From contig CAJFUN010000011.1 of assembly GCA_904420205.1 (NCBI GenBank), positions 1 through 50,024 on the forward strand: 50,024 bases of DNA. The letters are read 5' to 3'. Positions within the stretch are counted from its first letter, which is position 1; every line of letters starts with the position of its first letter. Shown in pieces: positions 1 through 9,976 of the stretch. Source of the stretch: Candidatus Parachristensenella avicola. Lineage in GTDB: Bacteria; Bacillota; Clostridia; Christensenellales; UMGS416. The translations under genes were made by a program, and so were the position numbers. A model generated the notes under the pieces. It worked only from the letters and a program-made list of their open reading frames with translations, did not search any database and had not been told where the DNA came from.

Positions 1-635
1 TAGCCGGTGCCGGGCCCCTTGCGCACATTGAGGGAGGAGGCGGTAACGCGGCCGGATTTGCCGGATTGCGAGGGCGCGTTGGTGGCGGTGGGGGTAGCCG
101 TGCCGTCCTTGACGATATAAGCGGAACTGACATACCCGGTTGATCCGTTATACGCTATGGCATACCAGCCGCCCTGGGCGGCCGTAACCGATACCTTTGC
201 TCCGTGGGACAGCTGGCCTAAAGTAGCGTAACCGGTGCCAGGTCCCTTGCGCACGTTGAGGCGGCCGGAGCTGCTGGCCAGCTTGACGCGCCCGGTAAAG
301 GCGGCGCTGGTATCCGCTGACTGGGCATTTCGGGTAATGTAGGAAGCCTTGACATAGCCGGTTCGGCCATTAAAGGCAATGCTGTACCAGCCGTTTTGCT
401 CGCCCGTAATGGTGACGGTTGCGCCTTGACGCAGGCTGCCCAAGGTGCTATGCTGCGTCCCCGGACCGGAACGGACGTTGAGATGGCTGGAGGAGTTAGC
501 GAGCTTCACCGTGCCGGATGAAGCGCCGGATTGAGGGCTTGCGCCGGCTGCTGTCAAAGCAGGCAATACGGCGGCCAACGCAAGGAGCACGGCCAACAGC
601 AGGGGCACGCTTTTTTTCCAGGCTGAGAAGTGCAT
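1..635 (-). CDS. Secreted protein with bacterial SH3 repeats (3' end outside window)
   Basis: The gene runs leftward out of the window, so only its N-terminal part (about 211 residues) is visible. It starts with a signal peptide: a Lys-Lys pair followed by a Leu/Ala-rich core ending near residue 35. At least three SH3b repeats follow, each with the signature LNVR-GPGT, then a Gly-Trp-Tyr core and TGYV-SYI, separated by Ser/Thr/Ala linkers. Such repeats usually bind cell-wall peptides and often precede a hydrolase domain, which would lie outside the window. The start at 635 is preceded by AGGAGGT at ideal spacing. A divergent amidohydrolase begins 142 bp away. Secretion and SH3b identity are clear; the catalytic role, if any, is unknown. 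Confidence 0.88.
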   Translation of the reverse strand, partial: MHFSAWKKSVPLLLAVLLALAAVLPALTAAGASPQSGASSGTVKLANSSSHLNVRSGPGTQHSTLGSLRQGATVTITGEQNGWYSIAFNGRTGYVKASYITRNAQSADTSAAFTGRVKLASSSGRLNVRKGPGTGYATLGQLSHGAKVSVTAAQGGWYAIAYNGSTGYVSSAYIVKDGTATPTATNAPSQSGKSGRVTASSLNVRKGPGTG

Positions 636-776
636 ACAGAAACCTCCTGATCGCATGATGGGTAGGGCTTGGCCCGGAACGTGCGCATTTCATCCAGGCC
701 CGATGTATAAGATAAACGCATAAACGGGACGGAAGGCCCGCTTATGGGATATACTAAAAGAGAAAGGAGCGTTTCA

Positions 777-2360
777 ATGGATCAGTTATATGTTCATGCG
801 CATGTCCTCTCTTTGGACCGGTTAGCGGGCGACGCCCTCTGGGTACGGGACGGACGCATCCTGACAGCGGGCGATGGCGCGACGCTGAAAACGGCCTTCC
901 CTGCAAAGGGGGAAATCATCGACTGCGCGGGCGGCACGCTGGCGCCCGGCTTCATCGACGCCCACAGCCACCTGACCAGCTATGCTGCAACCCTGGGCCT
1001 TGTCCCTTTAAAGGACTGCACTAGCTATGACGATATTATATCATCTTTTGTTTCGTATATAAACCAAAATTCACCCAAAGAGGGCCAATGGCTCATGGGA
1101 TTTGGCTACGATCATAATCGCCTGAAGGAGCGAAGGCATCCTACGAACCAGACGCTGGATCGTATCAGCGCCCAGATCCCGATTCTCATTACCCACGCCT
1201 CGGGCCATATGGGCGTGCTGAATACCCGGGCCATGGAGCTGGCCGGCCTTAGCCCGGATACGCCGGACCCGGAAGGCGGCCACTTTGGACGGGAAAACGG
1301 CACGCTCAACGGCTATGCGGAGGAGAACGCTTTTATTCGGATTGCAGCGTCCGCAGGGCGGCCCGACGCCGATCAGCTGGCTAGGCAGCTGGATAGAGCG
1401 CAGCGGGCCTATCTCGCCCACGGCATTACCACCGTACAGGAGGGCCTGGTCAAGGCCGCGGGATGGGCTCAGCTTAGGACGGCTGCCGAGGAAGGACGCC
1501 TCATGCTGGACGTAGTAGGCTATTGCGATATGAAGGAGCATGCAGGGTTGCTTCGCCAAGCGGGCGACTATGCGCAGGGATACAAGAACCGCCTCCGATT
1601 GGGCGGATACAAAATATTCCTGGACGGTTCGCCCCAGGGGCGAACCGCATGGATGACCCAGCCTTATGAGCCTGCCCAAGAAGGGTATAGCGGCTATCCG
1701 ATCTATACGGATGACCAGGTGCAAGCCTTTGTGGCCCAAGCGGTGGATGAAGGAAGGCAATTACTGGCCCATGCCAATGGAGACGCGGCGGCGGAACAGT
1801 TGATACGCGCCTATGAAACGGTGATGCGCCGGCGGCCGGGCAGGGATGCGGTTCGTCCTGTTATGATCCATGCGCAGACTGTGCGGCCTGATCAGTTGCC
1901 GCGAATGGCCGCGTTGTCCATGGTTGCCTCTTTCTTTGTCGCGCATATTCCCGCTTGGGGCGATGTGCATGTCCGTAATCTCGGGCTGGATCGGGCGTCC
2001 AGGATCAGCCCCTGCGCCAGCGCGCAAAAGGCGGGCGTAACCTTTACCTTCCACCAGGACACGCCGGTGCTGGAGCCGGATATGCTGCACAGCCTGCAGG
2101 CCGCCGTGCTGCGCGAGACAGACAGCGGACGGATTCTGGGCCCCCAGGAACGCATTAGCCCCCTGGAAGCGCTGCGGGCAGTTACGGTGAACAGCGCGTA
2201 TCAATATGGCGAAGAGGGGGAAAAGGGCACGCTGTCCCCGGGTAAGCGTGCGGATCTTGTTCTTTTGGAAGAAGATCCGCTGACGTGTCCGGCTGAGCGG
2301 ATTAGCCAACTGCGCGTGATGCGCACCATTAAGGACGGCAAGACGCTGTTTGAGGCGTAA
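777..2360 (+). CDS. YtcJ-like metal-dependent amidohydrolase
   Basis: A 527-residue protein of the amidohydrolase superfamily, YtcJ/amidohydrolase-3 group, which hydrolyses amide or ester bonds of small molecules in the cytoplasm. The metal-binding HxH lies in GFIDAHSHL (His63, His65). Further family marks are HANGDAA, MIHAQTV, FHQDTPV and the C-terminal PGKRADLVLLEEDPL strand that rebuilds the beta-sandwich with the N-terminus. Length matches the family. I chose ATG 777 over the in-frame ATG at 744 because AAAGGAG lies 8 nt upstream of it. A possible -10 (TATACT) lies at 750-755. An intrinsic terminator follows at 2399. The substrate cannot be told from sequence. Confidence 0.9.
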   Translation: MDQLYVHAHVLSLDRLAGDALWVRDGRILTAGDGATLKTAFPAKGEIIDCAGGTLAPGFIDAHSHLTSYAATLGLVPLKDCTSYDDIISSFVSYINQNSPKEGQWLMGFGYDHNRLKERRHPTNQTLDRISAQIPILITHASGHMGVLNTRAMELAGLSPDTPDPEGGHFGRENGTLNGYAEENAFIRIAASAGRPDADQLARQLDRAQRAYLAHGITTVQEGLVKAAGWAQLRTAAEEGRLMLDVVGYCDMKEHAGLLRQAGDYAQGYKNRLRLGGYKIFLDGSPQGRTAWMTQPYEPAQEGYSGYPIYTDDQVQAFVAQAVDEGRQLLAHANGDAAAEQLIRAYETVMRRRPGRDAVRPVMIHAQTVRPDQLPRMAALSMVASFFVAHIPAWGDVHVRNLGLDRASRISPCASAQKAGVTFTFHQDTPVLEPDMLHSLQAAVLRETDSGRILGPQERISPLEALRAVTVNSAYQYGEEGEKGTLSPGKRADLVLLEEDPLTCPAERISQLRVMRTIKDGKTLFEA

Positions 2361-2398
2361 AAAGGAAAATAGGCTAAGACGTTTATGCACATGCGAAG

Positions 2399-2436
2399 CG
2401 CCCCCGGCGATTTACAGCCGGGGGCGTAAATTTTAG
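2399..2436 (+). terminator. Intrinsic terminator of the amidohydrolase gene
   Basis: A perfect 10-bp stem CGCCCCCGGC / GCCGGGGGCG with an 8-nt loop, followed by TAAATTTTA. Its tail overlaps the last codons of the leftward acetyltransferase remnant. Confidence 0.75.
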
Positions 2437-3052
2437 CGCCATATGGTAAAGCGGGGGGCTGGAGGGATACCAGGATGCGCCGTGCGCCGGACGGGAAAAA
2501 CGCTCACCGTCAGGCTGCGCAACCTGCGGTGGGCCGGCACTGCCACCCAGGCCCGGTAGAGCGGCCCTCCATCCCAGCCGGTTATGATCGCGGGCCTTGC
2601 GCAGCTGGGGCAGGCGGCCAGCGCTGAACCGGCGCCATGCCCTGCCGGCCAGCACACAAGAATGCGGGCAAGCCCCAAATGAGCGCATCGCCTCAGCACC
2701 TGCTTTAGCAGCGCCGCCTCAATGCCGGGCCTGCGGAATTTGGAAGCGATCCACAGCGACAGCTGCCCGCCGCTGCGGGTTAAGGGTTCGTTTAAGCCCA
2801 GCAGCAACCGTGCCGCGCCCAGAATGCGGCCGGATGAATCCGTCAAAAATAAACACGGTACGGAATAAAGCGGCAACGCCAGTCCGGACAGCGACGGCTG
2901 GCCGCCAGGGCGGCAAGCCATTGAAGGTAAGTCTGTCCATAGGGAAAAAGCCAGGCGGGCGTTGCATCGGCGTCCAACTGCGCTTGGCAGCGCAGCTGTT
3001 GATACGCTTTCTCAAAGCAAGGGCTGGGCGTATAGAGTCGGAAGATATCCAT
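2433..3052 (-). pseudogene. GNAT acetyltransferase broken by a frameshift
   Basis: Two overlapping frames together make one GNAT-like protein. The first (3052 to 2843) starts MDIFRLYTPS behind AAGGAGG and covers the N-terminal helices, ending with the YLQWLAALAA segment. The second (from about 2921 to 2433) supplies the acetyl-CoA core: SVPCLFLTDSSGRILGAARL, then LNEPLTRSGGQLSLWI, FRRPGIEAALLKQVLRRC and LGLARILV. That order matches the small GNAT family with the N-terminal tyl-EWL segment and a GGHIGYG core. The reading frame must change between about 2890 and 2925. Either the gene is inactive or the assembly has a single-base error here; programmed shifting is unlikely, as I see no slippery heptamer. 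It is the last gene of a leftward run. Confidence 0.72.
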
Positions 3053-3136
3053 GAAAAGGCCTCCTTTTTATGGCCGCATGGTACCATGAAAAGAATAAGG
3101 GCGGCCTAAAGGATAGCGGGGCCCAACAAAGAAAAC

Positions 3137-4099
3137 CTAAAGAAAGCCCTCGGCCAAAATGCGGCCGTATTCAAGTAGCGGCGGCTGGCCGTATAGCGCT
3201 TCATAATCGGGACCGAGGAAGCAACCGAAACTGGTGACGGATTGAAAACCCAAGTCTGTGTAGTAGGCCACATCCGCAGCCATAACGGCTTTATCCAGCG
3301 AAAAAGGTTGAGGCGGACGCTTCCAGTTGGAATATAAGGAATTATCCATCCAATATTCCAGGACTTGCGCCTGCCGCGCCCCGAAAAAGCGAAGCAGCGC
3401 GGGAAGTTGCGATCGTTCGGCCACGTTCTTGGCGCAACGCTCGTCCGCCAGAGGACGGTGAAAATCCCGCTGGATCGGGGCATATTCCAAAAAGATCCCT
3501 TCAGCGGGCCGGGTAGCTTGCGGAGGCGTAAGGGTGCTTACATAGGCCAGATAGGCCAGCATTCCTTGGGGATCGGCCTGCTGGATCCCCTCCAGCATGG
3601 CGTTAAGAATGCGCAGTTGCTGATCAGAGGGAGAGAGCTGGCGGCACTGGGGGCAGCGGCAGCCAGTGGTGGCTGTGTCATCCAGCCAAAAATAGTATCG
3701 ATGGGTTTGTGAAGGCAACATTCGGGCTAAACGATAGCTTTGTTCGGCGATATAATGGAGCGCGTCGGGATGTGTGGCGCACATATTTGGCCCAGGCCGG
3801 CGCAGGCCCCCGTCATCCATCGGGAAAAAGTCCGGATGGGTATCCAAAAGCTCCGGCGGCAGTAAGTAGCCCAGCGCGTGCATTTCGTATTCTACGGCAA
3901 TATTCCGCTTCTCCAGGGCCTGGAGGAAGCGCCGCATGTCCGGGCGGTTCCGCTCCATAAGGGCGCACCGCAGCGATGCGGGGGCGCTTGAGCCGCCAAC
4001 CGGGTGCAGGCCCAGCACGTTAAGACCCGCTTCCTGAAGGCGCTGTGGCCAGAGCGGGGAAATATCTTCCGGATGGATAATGATGCCTCTTCGTTCCAT
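3137..4099 (-). CDS. DUF4838-type glycosidase-like protein
   Basis: A 320-residue protein with the signature of DUF4838, a domain found with alpha-glucuronidase-like N-terminal domains in polysaccharide-degrading bacteria. The diagnostic stretch is YYFWLDDTATTGCRCPQC, followed by a helix and LAYLAYVSTLTPP. The 643-residue protein at 29225-31156 has the same pattern (HIWLADAPNNQCECPAC), so the two are distant paralogues. This copy lacks the N-terminal beta domain, contains only the barrel-like part and has no signal peptide. Upstream of ATG 4099 there is only a weak GGCAGG. It lies between a glycosyltransferase gene (105 bp upstream) and the broken GNAT gene in the same direction. The enzymatic activity of the family is not well established; a role in carbohydrate turnover is inferred. 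Confidence 0.7.
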   Translation of the reverse strand: MERRGIIIHPEDISPLWPQRLQEAGLNVLGLHPVGGSSAPASLRCALMERNRPDMRRFLQALEKRNIAVEYEMHALGYLLPPELLDTHPDFFPMDDGGLRRPGPNMCATHPDALHYIAEQSYRLARMLPSQTHRYYFWLDDTATTGCRCPQCRQLSPSDQQLRILNAMLEGIQQADPQGMLAYLAYVSTLTPPQATRPAEGIFLEYAPIQRDFHRPLADERCAKNVAERSQLPALLRFFGARQAQVLEYWMDNSLYSNWKRPPQPFSLDKAVMAADVAYYTDLGFQSVTSFGCFLGPDYEALYGQPPLLEYGRILAEGFL

Positions 4100-4204
4100 G
4101 GCGCATACCTGCCTTTTCCATTTGATGCCATCGGCACTATCCTATCAGATTTCGGCAGCAATGGCCAGCACCGGTGCAAAAGACGGGGGGCGCACATTTA
4201 GCGG

Positions 4205-5302
4205 CTAGGGTTCGGAAGGCGATTCGCGCGATTCCGGCAGGATACGCTGGAAATAAGCCTTGTTATACAGATAGGCCGGGTCATTGGGCTTCAGAGCGCC
4301 GGCTCGCTCGTTATAAAGGCGCGCCGTTTCATGGCGCCCTAAGCGGTCGTAGCAAAGGCATAGCTGCATCAGCGGATAATAGCCGCTGGCCTCCGGCTCG
4401 ACAAAAGCGCCGGTGGTGGCGTCATCCTCCAGGCGTAGGGCAGATTCATACCAAAAAATGGCGGCTTCCAGCTGGCCGGCAGCGAGAAAATATCCCCCCA
4501 GGCGGCAGCAGGCCAGGGCCCGGGGCGCGCCATAACGCAGGCTGGCCAGCAGCGCTTCCAGGGCCTTGCCCGGTTCGTTCATCTCCTGGCGGCAGCGGGC
4601 AAGATCCAGGCATGCGCCGATTTTGTTCTCAATCCATCCCTGGCCCTCGCTGAGAAAATGCTCCAGCACGGCCGCAGCCTCCTGATAGCGGCCATGATCG
4701 CATAATTCGCGCCCATAATAATATTGTTCTCTGGGTGTCAGGCGGCGCCCTTGCGCCAGTAGACCTTCAAATATGCGCAGATTTCGGTTCGGGTCTGCCA
4801 CATGAAGCTTTTTATGGTGTATGGCAATATCGCTGTATTCAATGGGGCTGGGCGCTTCGATGGCTTCGTGCACCGCGCCTTTCCAGCGGGGATGGAGCCT
4901 GCGCTGGACCAGCCGCTCGCGATAGTAGCTCATGGTCGGACGCCCCTCTGGATCAAAGGCCACGTGATACAGCATCATGACCGTGCCGACGTCCGCGGTC
5001 AATCGAGCTTTAAGCGCGATAAGCTTGTCGAGTTCCTCCGGCGGGACCACGTCATCGGCATCCAACCACAGTAAGAAATCACCGGTTGCCAGGTCAAAGG
5101 AAGCGTTACGTGCGGCGGAGAAGTCGTCAATCCATTCAAAGGACGCTACGATCGGGGTATAGCGAGCGGCGATTTCCCGAGTAGCATCGGTGGATCCGGT
5201 GTCGACGATGACAATTTCATCGACCGCATCCCGGACGCTGTCCAGGCAGCGAGCCAGCGTTTCCTCTTCATTTTTCACAATCATGCAAAGGCTAATGGTC
5301 AT
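4205..5302 (-). CDS. Family 2 glycosyltransferase with C-terminal TPR-like repeats
   Basis: 365 residues. The N-terminal GT-A domain (about 1-190) begins TISLCMIVKNEEETLARCL, has IVIVDTGSTDAT for nucleotide binding and the metal-binding FLLWLDADDVV. The C-terminal half is helical with tetratricopeptide-like units such as YYGRELCDHGRYQEAAAVLE and AIFWYESALRLED. This architecture is shared with SunS-like and other protein-modifying glycosyltransferases. The gene is divergent from a collagen-like spore-surface candidate 177 bp away. In C. difficile a glycosyltransferase gene (sgtA) sits beside bclA3 and its product glycosylates the BclA proteins, so the same job is likely here but inferred. The start is supported by AAAGGAA. 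Sugar donor and acceptor are not deducible. Confidence 0.87.
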   Translation of the reverse strand: MTISLCMIVKNEEETLARCLDSVRDAVDEIVIVDTGSTDATREIAARYTPIVASFEWIDDFSAARNASFDLATGDFLLWLDADDVVPPEELDKLIALKARLTADVGTVMMLYHVAFDPEGRPTMSYYRERLVQRRLHPRWKGAVHEAIEAPSPIEYSDIAIHHKKLHVADPNRNLRIFEGLLAQGRRLTPREQYYYGRELCDHGRYQEAAAVLEHFLSEGQGWIENKIGACLDLARCRQEMNEPGKALEALLASLRYGAPRALACCRLGGYFLAAGQLEAAIFWYESALRLEDDATTGAFVEPEASGYYPLMQLCLCYDRLGRHETARLYNERAGALKPNDPAYLYNKAYFQRILPESRESPSEP

Positions 5303-5397
5303 CGAATCGTTCCTTTCTTTTTACGCAGGCCTTGCCGGCCTTACCTTTACCTTATGCGGCAGGCGCAGGACGCGCCCCTTTCGTCGGAACGCTAAGG

Positions 5398-5426
5398 CAC
5401 CCTACTGCAGCCTGTCGCATAACATG
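5398..5426 (+). promoter_or_regulatory. Candidate sigma-K-like promoter of the collagen-like gene
   Basis: CACC at 5398-5401 and CATAACATG from 5418, separated by 16 bp, resemble the mother-cell sigma-K elements (-35 AC, -10 CATA-N3-TA); the last consensus base is not met. It lies about 55 bp upstream of the collagen-like gene, a type of gene normally made late in the mother cell. An imperfect palindrome GATAG-a-CGCC-taa-GGCG-CTATC follows at 5432-5453. The match is short, so confidence is low. Confidence 0.3.
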
Positions 5427-5472
5427 GTAGTGATAGACGCCTAAGGCGCTATCAATTCCGATGAAAAGGTGA

Positions 5473-6783
<1,311 letters not shown>

Positions 6784-6803
6784 TAGCGGCATAAAATAAA
6801 CCA

Positions 6804-6857
6804 TGCCCCGCTTGCTCGGGTCGTATCAAGTACGATCCAGCAGGCGGGGCAATTTTC
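6804..6857 (+). terminator. Long intrinsic terminator after the collagen-like gene
   Basis: Arms TGCCCCGC / GCGGGGCA close a long hairpin. It continues inward through TTGCT / AGCAG and GGTCGTA / TACGATC with a small TCAAG loop, and is followed by ATTTTC. Unusually long for a terminator. Confidence 0.8.
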
Positions 6858-6916
6858 TGGCGCGAAGGGATGAGCGGGGGATATGAAGGTTACGCCGCGC
6901 GCGGCAAAAGGCGCTC

Positions 6917-9910
6917 TTAGGCAGCGGGCTGAAGCAGGGCGTTCAGCGATTCAATCATTTCACTGGCTCCACAGGCGTTCAGATGGGTTGCCTGGGCCTC
7001 AGTCCGGTTAAAGGCCGCATCATATTGCTCGAAAAATTCTTCCTCTGAAACGGGTTCGCCCTTCCATATGAAATAGTCCAGCGTCTGAAAGTCCGTATTG
7101 TCCTCATCAAATCCGTAGATTCCGATGGAGCGTACCTCATATTGGCCGTGCAGCAGATAGGGCTCGTCGTAGATCGGGACAAATTGCCCTTGATCGATCG
7201 TATAAATATCCACGGTGAAGGTGCCCATATTGCCGTTATCATTGCAAAGCAGATTGCCGCGCTCAATGTAGCTGGAGCCCATGGTGCGGTTGAGCTGCAG
7301 CGTGTTCAGCCCCCCATTCTCATCCACGGTGATGATCTGATCGCCTTCAGCCTCGCTGAGGCCGCTTACATACAGCTCTGGAATATCGTCGTCGTTGACG
7401 TAAATTAAACGGTATTGGCGCTGGGCTTCGTCATATCCCTGCTTTTGCTGGATATAGTCTAGATAGCCCTGCACAGCCCGTTGATATAGTGCGGGGTCCG
7501 CGGAAGAATCGCCGGCCGTCGAGTCGCCGTTCCCTGCTTGAATCCAATAGATGACATAAGGCTTTTCCTTTGCCGGATCCTGGTATTCCATGACCAGATA
7601 GGGAACCTCCTCGATTGGCTCAATTTTCAGGCGAAGGGTTTCATGGAGGCCGCTTTCATAGGCGCGTATGACGGCCACCACCTCATCCCCCTGGACGCTA
7701 TAGGAGCCTGTGCCGCCGATTTCCCCAGCAATATGGTAAGAAAAATCTCCCTGGCCAAGCAATGAGGCTTCCCCAAGCTGCATTTCCGGCGCGGTTTCCA
7801 GCGTATCGTTTCCCCAATATTCCTGGAAAGAGATCTCGTTGGCGCCTTGGGTCATGGCGCTGTCCACAGCCCATGTTCCGCTAAGATTGAGATCCGGATA
7901 GGCTGGCGGCGGCTGGATGGGATCCGGCTGTTCAAAGTCGGTATAGAGATCCAGCCGATCCTTGGCGTCCGTATCATTCGATACCTCTAGGATCAGCGCC
8001 ATCCTTTGCTGCGGGTTTTGGTTGTTGATCAGCAGCGCGGGGTAGAAACCAGGGGCTAGGCGGCCCTCCAGGCTGGGCGGGGTTACGCCGTCCGTATCGG
8101 TCAGAATAACCCGATGATCTCCCTGGCCGATTTGCAACTGGTAGTCCGTATAGCGTTCATTCTCTCGATCCCACACATAGAAGGCGGCGTCCGGACGAAT
8201 CTGATACCGGAGATAGGGATCTGCCTGGATTCCGACAGCGTCAAAGGCTTCCGATACGCAGCTTACCTGGCGGCTGGATAGAATTCCCCGATCGCCCATC
8301 ATCTGGGCCGCGCTTTCTACGCAGCGCCGGCATTGTTCAAAGGTGCAGTCCGAGGGGAACATGAGCATCGCGCGATACCACAGCTGCGCGATGAGGTCCA
8401 TGTTTTGAATCGCCTTTTCGCTGTCGCCATCGATACCGTACCACATCAGATAGGCGGCATGGGAAAGAATGACGCTGTTTTCATGGGTCTCTCCGTTGGC
8501 CTGATAATCCGAATAACTCACCTGTTTTGTGAGATCCCGCTGGTGAAGGGTTCCATCCGCCATAATCCAGCTGGGCTGGCCCGTATCGCTTGCCTTGACG
8601 CATAACCCCATGATATCCGCAAAAGCCTCGTTGACCGCACCGGGGGCGCGGTTCCCCAGTAGACCCGTCGAATACCAAGCGCAGAGGTGGGAATATTCGT
8701 GCGCGACGATGTCCAGATAGGCGGAATATTGCTTTGACGGATTCGCGCTGAAGGCAATCAGTCCCCCGGGCGTCCCGTTAAAGCTCCAGCCGTGATCGGA
8801 AAAAGCATTGAGCAGGTAGTCCCACTTGTCTTTATAGGTAAGGTAGCCGGTGATGATTCCAAGCCAGGCCCTTCCGGTTCCGTCGATTGAAATACGACCA
8901 AGCTTTTCCTGATAATAATCGTATGTGTACTGGACGTGATAAAGTGCGTCGACCATCGCGGGATCGAAGTCGCGATCGCCCCAGACCAGGACGTCGCCCA
9001 AATCATCCGGAACAAAAGGGCCGTTTTGATATTCAAATCCGGCAATTTTGCGCCGGTTATCCATCATATAGTAATTGCTGCCGCTTTCAGCCCAAGTCAC
9101 GTCGATAGAGCGCTCCGTACCGGATTGGCCGGGCCGCTTGATCGTGACGTCGCTATTGAGATCATTCCGCTGCGGGCAGGCGTAACAGACGGCCTGGCGG
9201 GCCGTATCGACCAGGAAAAGCTCGTGCTGGATATTCCCGTCCGCTTGAAAGTAGGCGTCGACCTGATGGGCGACGCAAGGCTCTCCCTCCAGGTCGTAGA
9301 CGACGAGCTGTTCCAGCGCTTGTTCGTCAAAACTGAGATCCGTGACGCCGGAAAGACCCAGCTGCGTTTCGATATATTCCAGCAGCGCCGTGCGGATTTG
9401 ATCTTCGGTCAGGGGCGTGTAATCCAGCGCTTGGGTTTGTTCAGAGGTGTTGGCGGTCCATGCAAGAGCCGTTCCCCGCTGGTCGGCCGCCACCGTTACG
9501 CTTCGCCCAAAGACGGGAAGCCCACCGCAGACCTGCTGAAAGCGATAGTAGGTATCTCCGTCCAGTGAAGCCACGGAGGCCGGCTCCAAAGCGGATTCAT
9601 CTTCGTATCCGATCGCATCTTTAGCCGCCTGGAGAGCGGATGCAGTGTCTGTAATAGGGATATCGGTAAATTGACCGGTATATTGCAGAAAGCGCCCGTC
9701 AGCATAAAATGCGCCGGCATCGTGCAAAGCTGTGTTTACGGCCTGCGGCCTTAAAAGATAATAAAGCCCAAAGCCGCAGCCGGCCAGCAAGCATAGCAGG
9801 GCCAGAATCCCGCCAAGCAGGCGAATTTTGACCGGCTGCTTCTTTTTCCCGCATTTTGTACAGAAGCTATGCCCCTTTGGTATCGGGGCGCCGCAATATT
9901 TGCATTTCAT
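6917..9910 (-). CDS. Membrane-anchored thermolysin-like (M4) metalloprotease with N-terminal zinc ribbon
   Basis: About 997 residues. A zinc ribbon opens the protein (CKYCGAPI and CTKCGKKK), then one transmembrane segment near residues 28-50, so the ribbon is cytoplasmic and the rest extracellular. An FTP/PepSY-like propeptide follows (GLPVFGRSVTVAADQRG). The catalytic domain has HEYSH at 404-408 and NEAFAD from 427, supplying two His and one Glu zinc ligands and the catalytic Glu405, as in the M4 family. After it come a beta-rich region (about 650-800) and a C-terminal domain of about 165 residues that I do not recognise. Of two start codons, 9910 is preferred because AAAGGAG lies 8 nt upstream; at 9916 spacing would be 1 nt. 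M4 enzymes are normally secreted, so the cytoplasmic ribbon is unusual. Confidence 0.88.
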   Translation of the reverse strand: MKCKYCGAPIPKGHSFCTKCGKKKQPVKIRLLGGILALLCLLAGCGFGLYYLLRPQAVNTALHDAGAFYADGRFLQYTGQFTDIPITDTASALQAAKDAIGYEDESALEPASVASLDGDTYYRFQQVCGGLPVFGRSVTVAADQRGTALAWTANTSEQTQALDYTPLTEDQIRTALLEYIETQLGLSGVTDLSFDEQALEQLVVYDLEGEPCVAHQVDAYFQADGNIQHELFLVDTARQAVCYACPQRNDLNSDVTIKRPGQSGTERSIDVTWAESGSNYYMMDNRRKIAGFEYQNGPFVPDDLGDVLVWGDRDFDPAMVDALYHVQYTYDYYQEKLGRISIDGTGRAWLGIITGYLTYKDKWDYLLNAFSDHGWSFNGTPGGLIAFSANPSKQYSAYLDIVAHEYSHLCAWYSTGLLGNRAPGAVNEAFADIMGLCVKASDTGQPSWIMADGTLHQRDLTKQVSYSDYQANGETHENSVILSHAAYLMWYGIDGDSEKAIQNMDLIAQLWYRAMLMFPSDCTFEQCRRCVESAAQMMGDRGILSSRQVSCVSEAFDAVGIQADPYLRYQIRPDAAFYVWDRENERYTDYQLQIGQGDHRVILTDTDGVTPPSLEGRLAPGFYPALLINNQNPQQRMALILEVSNDTDAKDRLDLYTDFEQPDPIQPPPAYPDLNLSGTWAVDSAMTQGANEISFQEYWGNDTLETAPEMQLGEASLLGQGDFSYHIAGEIGGTGSYSVQGDEVVAVIRAYESGLHETLRLKIEPIEEVPYLVMEYQDPAKEKPYVIYWIQAGNGDSTAGDSSADPALYQRAVQGYLDYIQQKQGYDEAQRQYRLIYVNDDDIPELYVSGLSEAEGDQIITVDENGGLNTLQLNRTMGSSYIERGNLLCNDNGNMGTFTVDIYTIDQGQFVPIYDEPYLLHGQYEVRSIGIYGFDEDNTDFQTLDYFIWKGEPVSEEEFFEQYDAAFNRTEAQATHLNACGASEMIESLNALLQPAA

Positions 9911-9976
9911 AGCCATACTCCTTTTGATGTTTCTGAAATGAGCCGACGGCGTAAGCTGATGGAGCGTAACGCGCTT

